Positions 1 through 7,894 of a stretch of DNA of 64,000 bases are shown piece by piece. The stretch comes from Pseudonocardia sp. C8 (GTDB lineage Bacteria > Actinomycetota > Actinomycetes > Mycobacteriales > Pseudonocardiaceae). Position 1 is the first letter of the stretch. Each line of letters starts with the position of its first letter. The notes under the pieces are model-generated. The model did not search any database and was not told where the DNA came from. It was given only the letters and a program-made list of their open reading frames with translations. Made by a program: the position numbers and the translations under genes. The stretch lies in NCBI RefSeq assembly GCF_014267175.1, contig NZ_JACMTR010000002.1:260001-324000 (forward strand), in the 5' to 3' direction.

Positions 1-1177
<1,177 letters not shown>

Positions 1178-1290
1178 GACGTGTTGTTCGCATCCACTGT
1201 GTGACCCTGAGTCCACAACCGTGCCCGTGTCGGGGTGGTTGTGTGGGTTGGGCCCTGCGAGGGTTTCTTGTGGGGTTTATTTTTGGATAG

Positions 1291-1409
1291 TGTTGTCGGT
1301 GGTTATGGCGGTAGGGGAACGCCCGGTCCCATTCCGAACCCGGTAGCTAAGCCTTCCAGCGCCGATGGTACTGCACTCGTCAGGGTGTGGGAGAGTAGGT
1401 CGCCGCCGA
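1291..1409 (+). rRNA. 5S ribosomal RNA
   Basis: The stretch shows the 5S hallmarks: a start rich in GTCGGTGGT, the loop CCCATTCCGAACCCGG near 1329-1344, the segment AGCTAAGCC, the motif GCGCCGATGGTACTGC, and the closing GGGAGAGTAGG before the 3' strand of helix I (CGCCGCCGAC). It lies about 115 bases after the 23S end, in the usual 16S-23S-5S order. Ends are set by pairing the 5' and 3' strands and could shift by one or two bases. Confidence 0.95.
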
Positions 1410-1425
1410 CATTCAACCTCAGAAG

Positions 1426-1464
1426 AGCGCCCCGGAACCGGTGAACGGTTCCGGGGCGCTTTTT
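1426..1464 (+). terminator. rRNA operon Rho-independent terminator
   Basis: A perfect 15-bp GC-rich stem (1426-1440 with 1446-1460) closes a 5-base loop and runs straight into TTTT at 1461-1464. It ends the 5S transcript and may also block read-through from the convergent pyrD. Confidence 0.93.
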
Positions 1465-1509
1465 CGTATGTCCAGGACCGGGCCGGCCGGTGCCCGGCCC
1501 GCGCGCCGG

Positions 1510-2613
1510 TCAGAGATCGGCCCCGACCGCCTGCTCGACGTTGCCGAACCCGTCGGCCCGCAGCAGCCCGGCGAGCTCGCGGTGCAGCCGCGAGGGCCAG
1601 AGCAGCCCGCCGTAGATGAACCCGGTGTAGGCCTGCACGAGCGCGGCGCCGGCCCGGATCCGGCGGTAGGCCTCGGCGGCGTCCTCGATCCCGCCGACCG
1701 AGATGACGACCTGCTCGTCGGTGAGGCGGCCGCGCAGCCGTCGGACGACCTGCCGGGCCCGCTCCGCGAGCGGGCGCCCGGAGACCCCGCCCGCCCCGGC
1801 CGCGGCAACCTCGTCGGCAGGGGCGCTGAGCCCGTCGCGGGACACGGTCGTGTTCGTGGCGACCACACCGTCGAGCCGGAGCCGGACGGCGAGGTCGGCG
1901 ACGGCGTCCACGTCCGCCTCGGCGAGATCCACCGTGATCTTGACGAGCAGCGGGACGCGGCGACCCCCGGCCACCCGGTCGAGCTCCTCCCGTACCGCGA
2001 CGAGCAGCGGCTCGAGCACGTCGACCTGCTGGAGGTCCCGAAGCCCGGGCGTGTTCGGGGAGCTGACGTTGACCACGACGTAGTCCGCGTAGGGACCGAG
2101 CGCGGCGGCGCTCACCCGGTAGTCGTCGGCGGCGTCCGCGGCGGCGACGGCCTTGCTCTTGCCGATGTTGACCCCCAGGACCGGCATGCCGGGGGCGGGC
2201 CGGGCCCGCAGCGCAGCCAGCCTCGGCGCGACGGCGGCCGCACCGGCGTTGTTGAAGCCCATCCGGTTGAGCAGCGCGCGGTCCTCGACGAACCGGAACA
2301 GCCGCGGCTTCGGGTTCCCGGGCTGCGCCCGCCCGGTCACGGTGCCGATCTCGACGGCCGCGAAACCGAGCCGGCCGAGCGCGAGCACGCCCCCGGCGTC
2401 CTTGTCGAACCCGGCGGCGAGGCCGAGCGGCCCCGCGAAGTCGAGCCCGAGCGCCCGCGTCCGCAGCACCGGGTCGGTGGGCGCGAGGCGACCGGCCAGC
2501 CGCGGCCCGACGACCGGGGCGCCGCCGAGGGCACGGACCGCGCCGAAGCCCATCCGGTGCGCGGGCTCGGACGGCACGTGCCGCAGGACGGTGCGCATCA
2601 GGACGTCGTACAT
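1510..2613 (-). CDS. pyrD: quinone-dependent dihydroorotate dehydrogenase
   Basis: It oxidises dihydroorotate to orotate, the fourth step of pyrimidine synthesis, passing electrons through FMN to membrane quinone (class 2 family). The 367-residue product begins MYDVLMRT and has the class 2 pattern: an N-terminal helix (VLRHVPSEPAHRMG), FAGPLGLAAGFDKDA for FMN binding, the segment RLFRFVEDRALLNRMGFNN, and NVSSPNTPGLR with the serine that serves as catalytic base in class 2 enzymes. The C-terminal VISVGGI and QAYTGFIYGG bind the FMN phosphate. ATG at 2613 has a GAGGAT-like site upstream. The frame stays open further upstream, but that part lacks family similarity and overlaps the next gene. It is convergent with the rRNA operon. 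Confidence 0.95.
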   Translation of the reverse strand: MYDVLMRTVLRHVPSEPAHRMGFGAVRALGGAPVVGPRLAGRLAPTDPVLRTRALGLDFAGPLGLAAGFDKDAGGVLALGRLGFAAVEIGTVTGRAQPGNPKPRLFRFVEDRALLNRMGFNNAGAAAVAPRLAALRARPAPGMPVLGVNIGKSKAVAAADAADDYRVSAAALGPYADYVVVNVSSPNTPGLRDLQQVDVLEPLLVAVREELDRVAGGRRVPLLVKITVDLAEADVDAVADLAVRLRLDGVVATNTTVSRDGLSAPADEVAAAGAGGVSGRPLAERARQVVRRLRGRLTDEQVVISVGGIEDAAEAYRRIRAGAALVQAYTGFIYGGLLWPSRLHRELAGLLRADGFGNVEQAVGADL

Positions 2614-2651
2614 GGGCCCATCCTCACAGGTGGGCACCGGACGGCCGACGG

Positions 2652-3020
2652 CTACCGGCCCCGGCGGGACAGGCCGAGCTGGTCGAGCACCCGGCGGTCC
2701 TTCTTCGTGGGCCGGCCGGCGCCCCGTTCCCGTCGCGCGAACACCGGCGTTCCGGTCGGCTCGGGCGGGGTGTGGTCGACATAGCACTCCTGCGCGATCG
2801 GGGCGCCGACCCTCTTCTCGATGATCCGGGTGACCTCGACGATCCGGTTCCGGTCGTGCATCCGGGCCCGGACACGGTCGCCGACCCGCACCGGCGAGGC
2901 CGGCTTCGCGGGCCGGTCGTTGATCCGCACGTGCCCGCCCCGGCAGGCGGTCGCGGCGTCGGCGCGGGTCTTCGCCAGGCGCACCGACCACAGCCAGCGG
3001 TCCACGCGGGTCGCGTCCAT
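2652..3020 (-). CDS. S4-domain RNA-binding protein (HslR/Hsp15-like)
   Basis: This 122-residue protein starts MDATRVDRWLWSVRLAKTR and carries one S4 fold (residues 5-60, with VRINDRPAKPASPVRVGD), the alpha-L motif that grips structured rRNA. The family resembles E. coli Hsp15, which rescues stalled 50S subunits carrying nascent-chain tRNA. The C-terminal half is basic and ends LGLSRRGR, a likely nonspecific RNA-binding tail. It sits 38 bases upstream of pyrD on the same strand and could be co-transcribed. Function by family only; the exact role in actinomycetes is not established here. Confidence 0.88.
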   Translation of the reverse strand: MDATRVDRWLWSVRLAKTRADAATACRGGHVRINDRPAKPASPVRVGDRVRARMHDRNRIVEVTRIIEKRVGAPIAQECYVDHTPPEPTGTPVFARRERGAGRPTKKDRRVLDQLGLSRRGR

Positions 3021-3067
3021 CCGGTCATCGTGCCATCGCGGGGTCGCGGTGCGCCCGGTCCCGCGGC

Positions 3068-3877
3068 TCAGTAGTGGGTGACGCCCGGGGTACCGCCACC
3101 GGCGGCGACCGCGTCCCCGTTGACCGCCACCGAGCGCGGCGAGCACAGGAAGGCGATGACGTCGGCGACCTCGGCGGCCGTGACGATCCGGCCGATCGTC
3201 GTCGTCGCGCCCAGCTCCGCCCGCACCGCGGCCTCGTCGGTCCCCGCGGCCGCGGCCCGCTCCGCGAGCACCCCGGGTGTCCGCTCGGTCTCGGTGATCC
3301 CCGGGTGCACCACCGTCACGTTCACCCCCTGGGGCCCGAGCTCGTGGGCGAGCGCGGCCGTCATCGACGCCACCGCGACGTTGCGCACCGACCCGACCAG
3401 CGACGTCGACCTCCGCGCGTTCAACCCGCTGACGTTCACGATCCGGCCCCAGCCCTGGGCGGTCATCAGCGGTGCCACCGCCCGCACGCAGCGCAGGTAG
3501 CCGAGGAGCTTCGTCTCCAGCTCGACACGCACGGCGTCGTCGGTGGTGCCGGCCAGATCGGACGGTGCGCCGGCGCTCGCCGGCCGCGCGGCGGCGTTCA
3601 CCAGGATGTCCACCCCGCCGAAGCGGTCGGCGACCACCCCGACCGCGGCGCGCACGGCGGTGTCGTCGGTGGTGTCCGCGGGGACCGTGAGCACCTCGGG
3701 CGCGCCGGCGTCCCGCAGCGCGGCCGCGGCGGCGTCCAGCCGGCCGGCGTCGCGGGCCAGCAGCGCCACCCGGGCGCCCTCGCCGGCAAGTGCCCGCGCC
3801 ACCGCGAACCCGATGCCGCGGCTGCCGCCCGTCACGATCGCCCGCCGACCGGTCAACTGGAGGTCCATGACGTCCAC
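3068..3877 (-). CDS. SDR-family protein lacking the YxxxK motif
   Basis: This is a 269-residue Rossmann-fold protein of the short-chain dehydrogenase/reductase family. The cofactor motif TGGSRGIG is at residues 16-23 and a variant NNAG motif (NAAA) at 94-97. The segment that normally holds the catalytic Tyr-x-x-x-Lys reads GSVRN at residues 162-166, so Tyr is Gly and Lys is Asn; a Ser remains at 150. A subfamily with this same loss exists as far as I recall, so it is probably a family trait rather than damage. Substrate unknown. An internal start at MDLQLTG (3868) is possible. It diverges from the lipid kinase gene with 32 bases between them. Confidence 0.85.
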   Translation of the reverse strand: MDVMDLQLTGRRAIVTGGSRGIGFAVARALAGEGARVALLARDAGRLDAAAAALRDAGAPEVLTVPADTTDDTAVRAAVGVVADRFGGVDILVNAAARPASAGAPSDLAGTTDDAVRVELETKLLGYLRCVRAVAPLMTAQGWGRIVNVSGLNARRSTSLVGSVRNVAVASMTAALAHELGPQGVNVTVVHPGITETERTPGVLAERAAAAGTDEAAVRAELGATTTIGRIVTAAEVADVIAFLCSPRSVAVNGDAVAAGGGTPGVTHY

Positions 3878-3909
3878 CGTGCCGCACCGATCCCGTCTAC
3901 GCTGCGCGC

Positions 3910-4788
3910 GTGGCCGAGCCGATCGACTCCGTCCTGATCGTGTTCAATCCCGGGAGCACCGGCGACGCCGGCGCGCACGCCCGCGCGCTGCGCGACGAGC
4001 TGGCCGCGGCCCGCTCCGAGCTGCCCGTGGAGCTGCGCCCGACCGAGTACGCCGGGCACGCCCGCGACATCGCGCGTGAGGTCGCGTCCGGGCCGGGGCG
4101 ACCGTTGATCGTCTCGGCCAGCGGGGACGGCGGGTACAACGAGGTCGTCAACGGGATCGTGGACGTGCCCGGGACCGGTGCCGCGGCGGCCGTCCTCGCG
4201 GCCGGGAACGCGAACGACCACGAGCGCGTCACCGCACGCCGCCCGCTCGCCGAGGCGATCCTGGACGGCCGCACCGAGCGCATGGACCTCCTGGAGCTGC
4301 ACCGCGGGGACGGCCCGCCCCGGTACGCCCACTCCTACATCGGGTTCGGGCTGACCCCGGTCGTCGCCCTGGAGATCGAGGAGGGCGGCAAGGGCACGCT
4401 GCGGGAGGTGCTCACCACCGTGCGGTCGTTCTGGGCGTTCACCCCGTTCGAGATCGAGTTCTCGGCCGGGGAGCGGCGGCGGATCGACAACCTGGTCTTC
4501 GCGAACATCGGCGAGATGGCCAAGGTCGCCGAGCTCAGCGAGGACAGCAGGCCGGACGACGGCCGGTTCGAGGTCGTCCTGCTCGAACACCGTCCCAAGT
4601 GGAAGCAGGTGGCGATCGCGGTGCGGGCGGCGCTGCGCGGGCTCGGGCGGCAGCCGGCCACGTCGGAGTTCCGGTTCACGACCTGCGCGCCGATGCCGGT
4701 GCAGATCGACGGCGAGGTGGACGACGTCGCGGCCGGGACCGAGGTCCGCGTGCGGTGCGCGGCCGGCGCGCTGCGCGTCGTGCGCTGA
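3910..4788 (+). CDS. diacylglycerol kinase catalytic-domain protein (YegS/BmrU-like lipid kinase)
   Basis: The 292-residue protein matches soluble bacterial lipid kinases, which phosphorylate diacylglycerol or related lipids. The ATP-binding start is LIVFNPGSTGDAG (residues 8-20) in place of the usual NP-x-SG. The glycine-rich loop SASGDGGYNEVVNGI near 74-88 matches the GGDGT-type signature, with GNANDHER following. A C-terminal beta-sandwich ends QIDGEVDD, the usual last motif. GTG at 3910 is the only start that keeps the first strand intact. It diverges from the SDR gene; no operon partner is seen downstream, where the hydratase converges. Confidence 0.88.
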   Translation: MAEPIDSVLIVFNPGSTGDAGAHARALRDELAAARSELPVELRPTEYAGHARDIAREVASGPGRPLIVSASGDGGYNEVVNGIVDVPGTGAAAAVLAAGNANDHERVTARRPLAEAILDGRTERMDLLELHRGDGPPRYAHSYIGFGLTPVVALEIEEGGKGTLREVLTTVRSFWAFTPFEIEFSAGERRRIDNLVFANIGEMAKVAELSEDSRPDDGRFEVVLLEHRPKWKQVAIAVRAALRGLGRQPATSEFRFTTCAPMPVQIDGEVDDVAAGTEVRVRCAAGALRVVR

Positions 4789-4799
4789 CCCCCGGCCGG

Positions 4800-5630
4800 T
4801 CAGGCCGGGGCGAGGGTGCACTCGACCGAGCCGAGGGCGCCGCCCGCACCGAAGCTCGCGCGGACCGTCGCGCCGGGCCGGACCGCGACCGGAACCGTCG
4901 TCGTCCCGGTGGTGACCACGGTGCCTGCCTCCAGGCGTGCTCCGTGCCGGGGCAGGTCCTCGGCCAGCCAGGCCAGCGCCGTCCACGGATCGCCCAGGAC
5001 GGCCGCGCCGCTGCCGGTGGCGCTCTCGTCGTCGACCTGCAGGAGGGTCGGGGTGGCGGCCAGGTCCAGGCCCGGCGCGCCCTCGATCTCCGGACCGAGC
5101 ACGAACCGGCCGGCGCACGCGGCGTCGGCCAGCAGCGAGGGGGCCCCGGCCCCGGCGAAGTCCTCGAACCGCGACTCGGGCAGCTCCAGCGCACAGTGGA
5201 TTGCTGCCACCGCCGCCCGCAGCTCCGCAGGGGACACACCGGCGTCCACGGCGGACCCCAGTACGAACGCGAACTCCGCCTCCGCCACGGCCATGTGCAG
5301 GTCTCCGGAGGGGACGGTGTCCCCCGACGCGTGGCGGAACCGGTCGAAGAGGACACCGGCCAGCGGGGCGTCCACCCCGATGTGTGCCTGACCGGCGGGT
5401 GCGGTCGCGGCCAGCTTCCAGCCGTACGACGGCCCGGCGCGTTCGGACAGTCGCTGCTGGGCCGCGAAGCCCTCGGCGAGGGTCCGCGGACGCAGCAGCT
5501 CGGGCAGGGTGCGGAGGCGCTCGCCGGTCGTCCAGGCCTGCCACAGGGCACCGGCGGTGCCGTCGGCTCGGACCAGGTCGACGGCCGACGGGTCCACGGC
5601 GCCGCGGCCGGTGTCGCTGTGTGCGGTCAT
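4800..5630 (-). CDS. 2-keto-4-pentenoate hydratase / fumarylacetoacetate hydrolase-family protein
   Basis: The 276-residue product has the hydratase layout: an N-terminal helical cap (AWTTGERLRTLPELLRP), then SYGWKLAAT near 90-100 and a beta-roll ending GTVVTTGTTTVP and the family-like ASFGAGGALGSVEC tail. Members hydrate 2-oxopent-4-enoate or decarboxylate oxalocrotonate in meta-cleavage of aromatics, using a divalent metal held by Glu residues; AVAEAEFAFVLG near 117-128 probably supplies two of them. No other meta-cleavage gene is nearby, so the true substrate is open. ATG at 5630 was chosen as the first in-frame start. It is followed on the same strand by malQ upstream, separated by 25 bases. 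Confidence 0.85.
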   Translation of the reverse strand: MTAHSDTGRGAVDPSAVDLVRADGTAGALWQAWTTGERLRTLPELLRPRTLAEGFAAQQRLSERAGPSYGWKLAATAPAGQAHIGVDAPLAGVLFDRFRHASGDTVPSGDLHMAVAEAEFAFVLGSAVDAGVSPAELRAAVAAIHCALELPESRFEDFAGAGAPSLLADAACAGRFVLGPEIEGAPGLDLAATPTLLQVDDESATGSGAAVLGDPWTALAWLAEDLPRHGARLEAGTVVTTGTTTVPVAVRPGATVRASFGAGGALGSVECTLAPA

Positions 5631-5655
5631 CGGTGCGGATACTGCCAGGTCACCG

Positions 5656-7653
5656 TCACGGCGCGGACCGCCGGTTCAGGACCTCGGCGACGCGCCGGAC
5701 CCGGTCGTCGGCCAGCGCGTCCTCCAGGCTGGCCGGGAGCGGGATCCGCCAGTTCGGGTACTCGTCGACGGTGCCGGGCAGGTTCGGCTGGCGGGCCTCC
5801 CCGAGGACGTCGTACAGCGACGCCAGCACCACCGAGGACCGTGCCGACGCCAGCAGCTCGTGCAGCGCCACGATGACGGTGTCCTCGTCGGGCTCCTCCG
5901 TGGACGCCAGCAGTCCCTCCGAGACCAGCAACGCGAGCAGCTCCTCGCGCTCGGCGCCGGCCTTCGCCTCCTCGGCGGCGGGGTCGTCCAGCAGGCCGAG
6001 CTCCGCGCGGACCCGGACGTGCTCGCCCCGCAGGAAGCCAGGCGCCGTCGGCAGATCGTGCGTGGAGATCGTCGCGACCGACCGCTCGGGCCAGCGCGAG
6101 GGCGGGCGCAGCGGGCCGTCGTCACCCCCGGTCACGGGGTCCGGGTCGCGGGAGAACCACAGGACCGTCGACCCGAGCAGGTTGCGCTCGGCCATGTCCT
6201 CGCGGATCTCCGGGACCACCGTCCCGAGATCCTCGCCGACCACCAGGGCACCGGCCCGGTGCGCCTCCAGGAGCAGGACGGCGAGCATCGCCTCGGCGTC
6301 GTAGTGGACGTAGGTGCCGCGGTCGGCGGTCTGCCCGGCCGGCACCCACCACAGCCGCCACAGCCCCATCACGTGGTCGATGCGCAGCGCGTCCGCGTGC
6401 GTCAGCAGAGCACGGACCATGTCGCCGAACGCGCGGTAGCCGGTGTCCGCCAGGCGGTCCGGCCGCCACGGTGGCAGGCCCCAGGTCTGGCCGCGCTGGT
6501 TGAACGCGTCCGGCGGCGCGCCGACGGTGGCGTCCAGGGCCAGCACGTCCTGCAGCATCCAGGCGTCCGCGCCCTCCGGGTCGCAGCCGACGGCCAGGTC
6601 GTGGATGACGCCGATCGGCATCCCCGCCTCGCGGGCCGCCGCCCGGACCCCGGCCAGCTGCGCCTCGGCCTGGCGCTGCACCCAGGAGTGGAAGGCGATC
6701 CGCGGGGCGAGCTCACGCCGTGCCGCGGCGACCCCGGGGCCGTCCGGCCGGCGGAGACCGTCCGGCCACAGCGACCAGCGGCCGCCGTGGCGTTCGGCGA
6801 GGGCGCAGAACGTGGCGAACGAGGTCAGGTCGTCGTCCCGGTCCCCGCCGTCCGGGCGCCCCGCGTTGCGCCACAACGCTTCCAGCGCCGACCGCTTCGC
6901 CGCCCACACCCGGTCGTGCGCGATCCGGTCGCCGGTGGTCTCCGGGCGCAGCGCGTCGACCTCGGCCCGGGTGGCGGCGTCCGCGCCGGCGTAGGCGGGA
7001 AGGTCGGTGATCCGCAGCGCCAGCGGGGTGGCGTAGCGGCGGGACGACGGCGTGTACGGCGAGGGCTGGACCGGCGGCACCGGGGTGATCGCGTGCACCG
7101 GGTTGAGCAGCACCGCGCCGGCACCGTGGCCGCCGCGCACGAGGTCGGTCAGGTCGCCGAGGTCCCCGATGCCCCAGGACCTGCGGGAGTGCAGCGCGTA
7201 GAGCTGCAGCATCCAGCCCCACGTCCGCGGCGGGTCGGGCAGCCGCGGCGGAGCGACGACGACGGTCGTGCGGCCGGCCCCGGTCTCCAGCAGGTAGCGG
7301 CCCGGCTCCAGCCCGGCCGGCAGCTCACCGTCCACATCGGAGGCCCAGCCGTCCTCGGCGCGGCGGCCGTCGGTGGCGGTGAGCCGGCCGCGGCCCGGGA
7401 CCCGGCGGGCCCGGTCACTGCGGTGCCCGATCGTCGGCGGCAGCGTTCCCGCCGCGGCCTTCTCCCGCGCGCCGGCGAGCGCGACCCGCTCGGCGGCCGG
7501 GCCGTCGACGTCGACCTCCAGCAGGCCGAGCACCGACCGCACCACTGCGGCGTCGATCGGCCGCTCGGTGCGGGTGCCGTCCAGGAACGAGGTCGCGACG
7601 CCGTGCGCGGCGGCGATCTCGGCGAGCTCGGGGGACACCGGGTCGCTGGTCAT
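5656..7653 (-). CDS. malQ: 4-alpha-glucanotransferase (amylomaltase)
   Basis: The enzyme transfers alpha-1,4-glucan chains between maltodextrins (glycoside hydrolase family 77), a step in glycogen and maltodextrin use. The 665-residue protein starts MTSDPVSPELAE and has the long N-terminal domain common to actinomycete MalQ. Catalytic-core signatures follow: SWGIGDLGDLTDLV, PVQPSPYTPSSRRYATP, IGVIHDLAVGCDPEGADAW, the ALRIDHVMGLWRLWWVP block carrying the nucleophile Asp, GEDLGTVVPEI with the acid/base Glu, and STHDLPT. ATG at 7653 matches the family N-terminus. The reading frame stays open for 2.9 kb further upstream only because stop codons are rare at this GC content. Confidence 0.94.
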   Translation of the reverse strand: MTSDPVSPELAEIAAAHGVATSFLDGTRTERPIDAAVVRSVLGLLEVDVDGPAAERVALAGAREKAAAGTLPPTIGHRSDRARRVPGRGRLTATDGRRAEDGWASDVDGELPAGLEPGRYLLETGAGRTTVVVAPPRLPDPPRTWGWMLQLYALHSRRSWGIGDLGDLTDLVRGGHGAGAVLLNPVHAITPVPPVQPSPYTPSSRRYATPLALRITDLPAYAGADAATRAEVDALRPETTGDRIAHDRVWAAKRSALEALWRNAGRPDGGDRDDDLTSFATFCALAERHGGRWSLWPDGLRRPDGPGVAAARRELAPRIAFHSWVQRQAEAQLAGVRAAAREAGMPIGVIHDLAVGCDPEGADAWMLQDVLALDATVGAPPDAFNQRGQTWGLPPWRPDRLADTGYRAFGDMVRALLTHADALRIDHVMGLWRLWWVPAGQTADRGTYVHYDAEAMLAVLLLEAHRAGALVVGEDLGTVVPEIREDMAERNLLGSTVLWFSRDPDPVTGGDDGPLRPPSRWPERSVATISTHDLPTAPGFLRGEHVRVRAELGLLDDPAAEEAKAGAEREELLALLVSEGLLASTEEPDEDTVIVALHELLASARSSVVLASLYDVLGEARQPNLPGTVDEYPNWRIPLPASLEDALADDRVRRVAEVLNRRSAP

Positions 7654-7894
7654 GGGACGATCCTGGCCGATCGACGCGGACGCGGCCCGCCCGGTGGGTG
7701 GATGATCCGGACGACACGCGGGCCGGGGTTCGTCCGCCCCGGTCACCGGGTGATCGGTGCTACGGTGCGTCGCCGGACGCGCCGACCGGGTCACGGATCC
7801 TGCCGGACCGTGGACCCGCACGGGGCGCCGGACCTGCCCGGGCCACGACCAGCGTCGTCGGCCCGGCTTCGTCCGTTCCGGCAGGAGGATCCAG

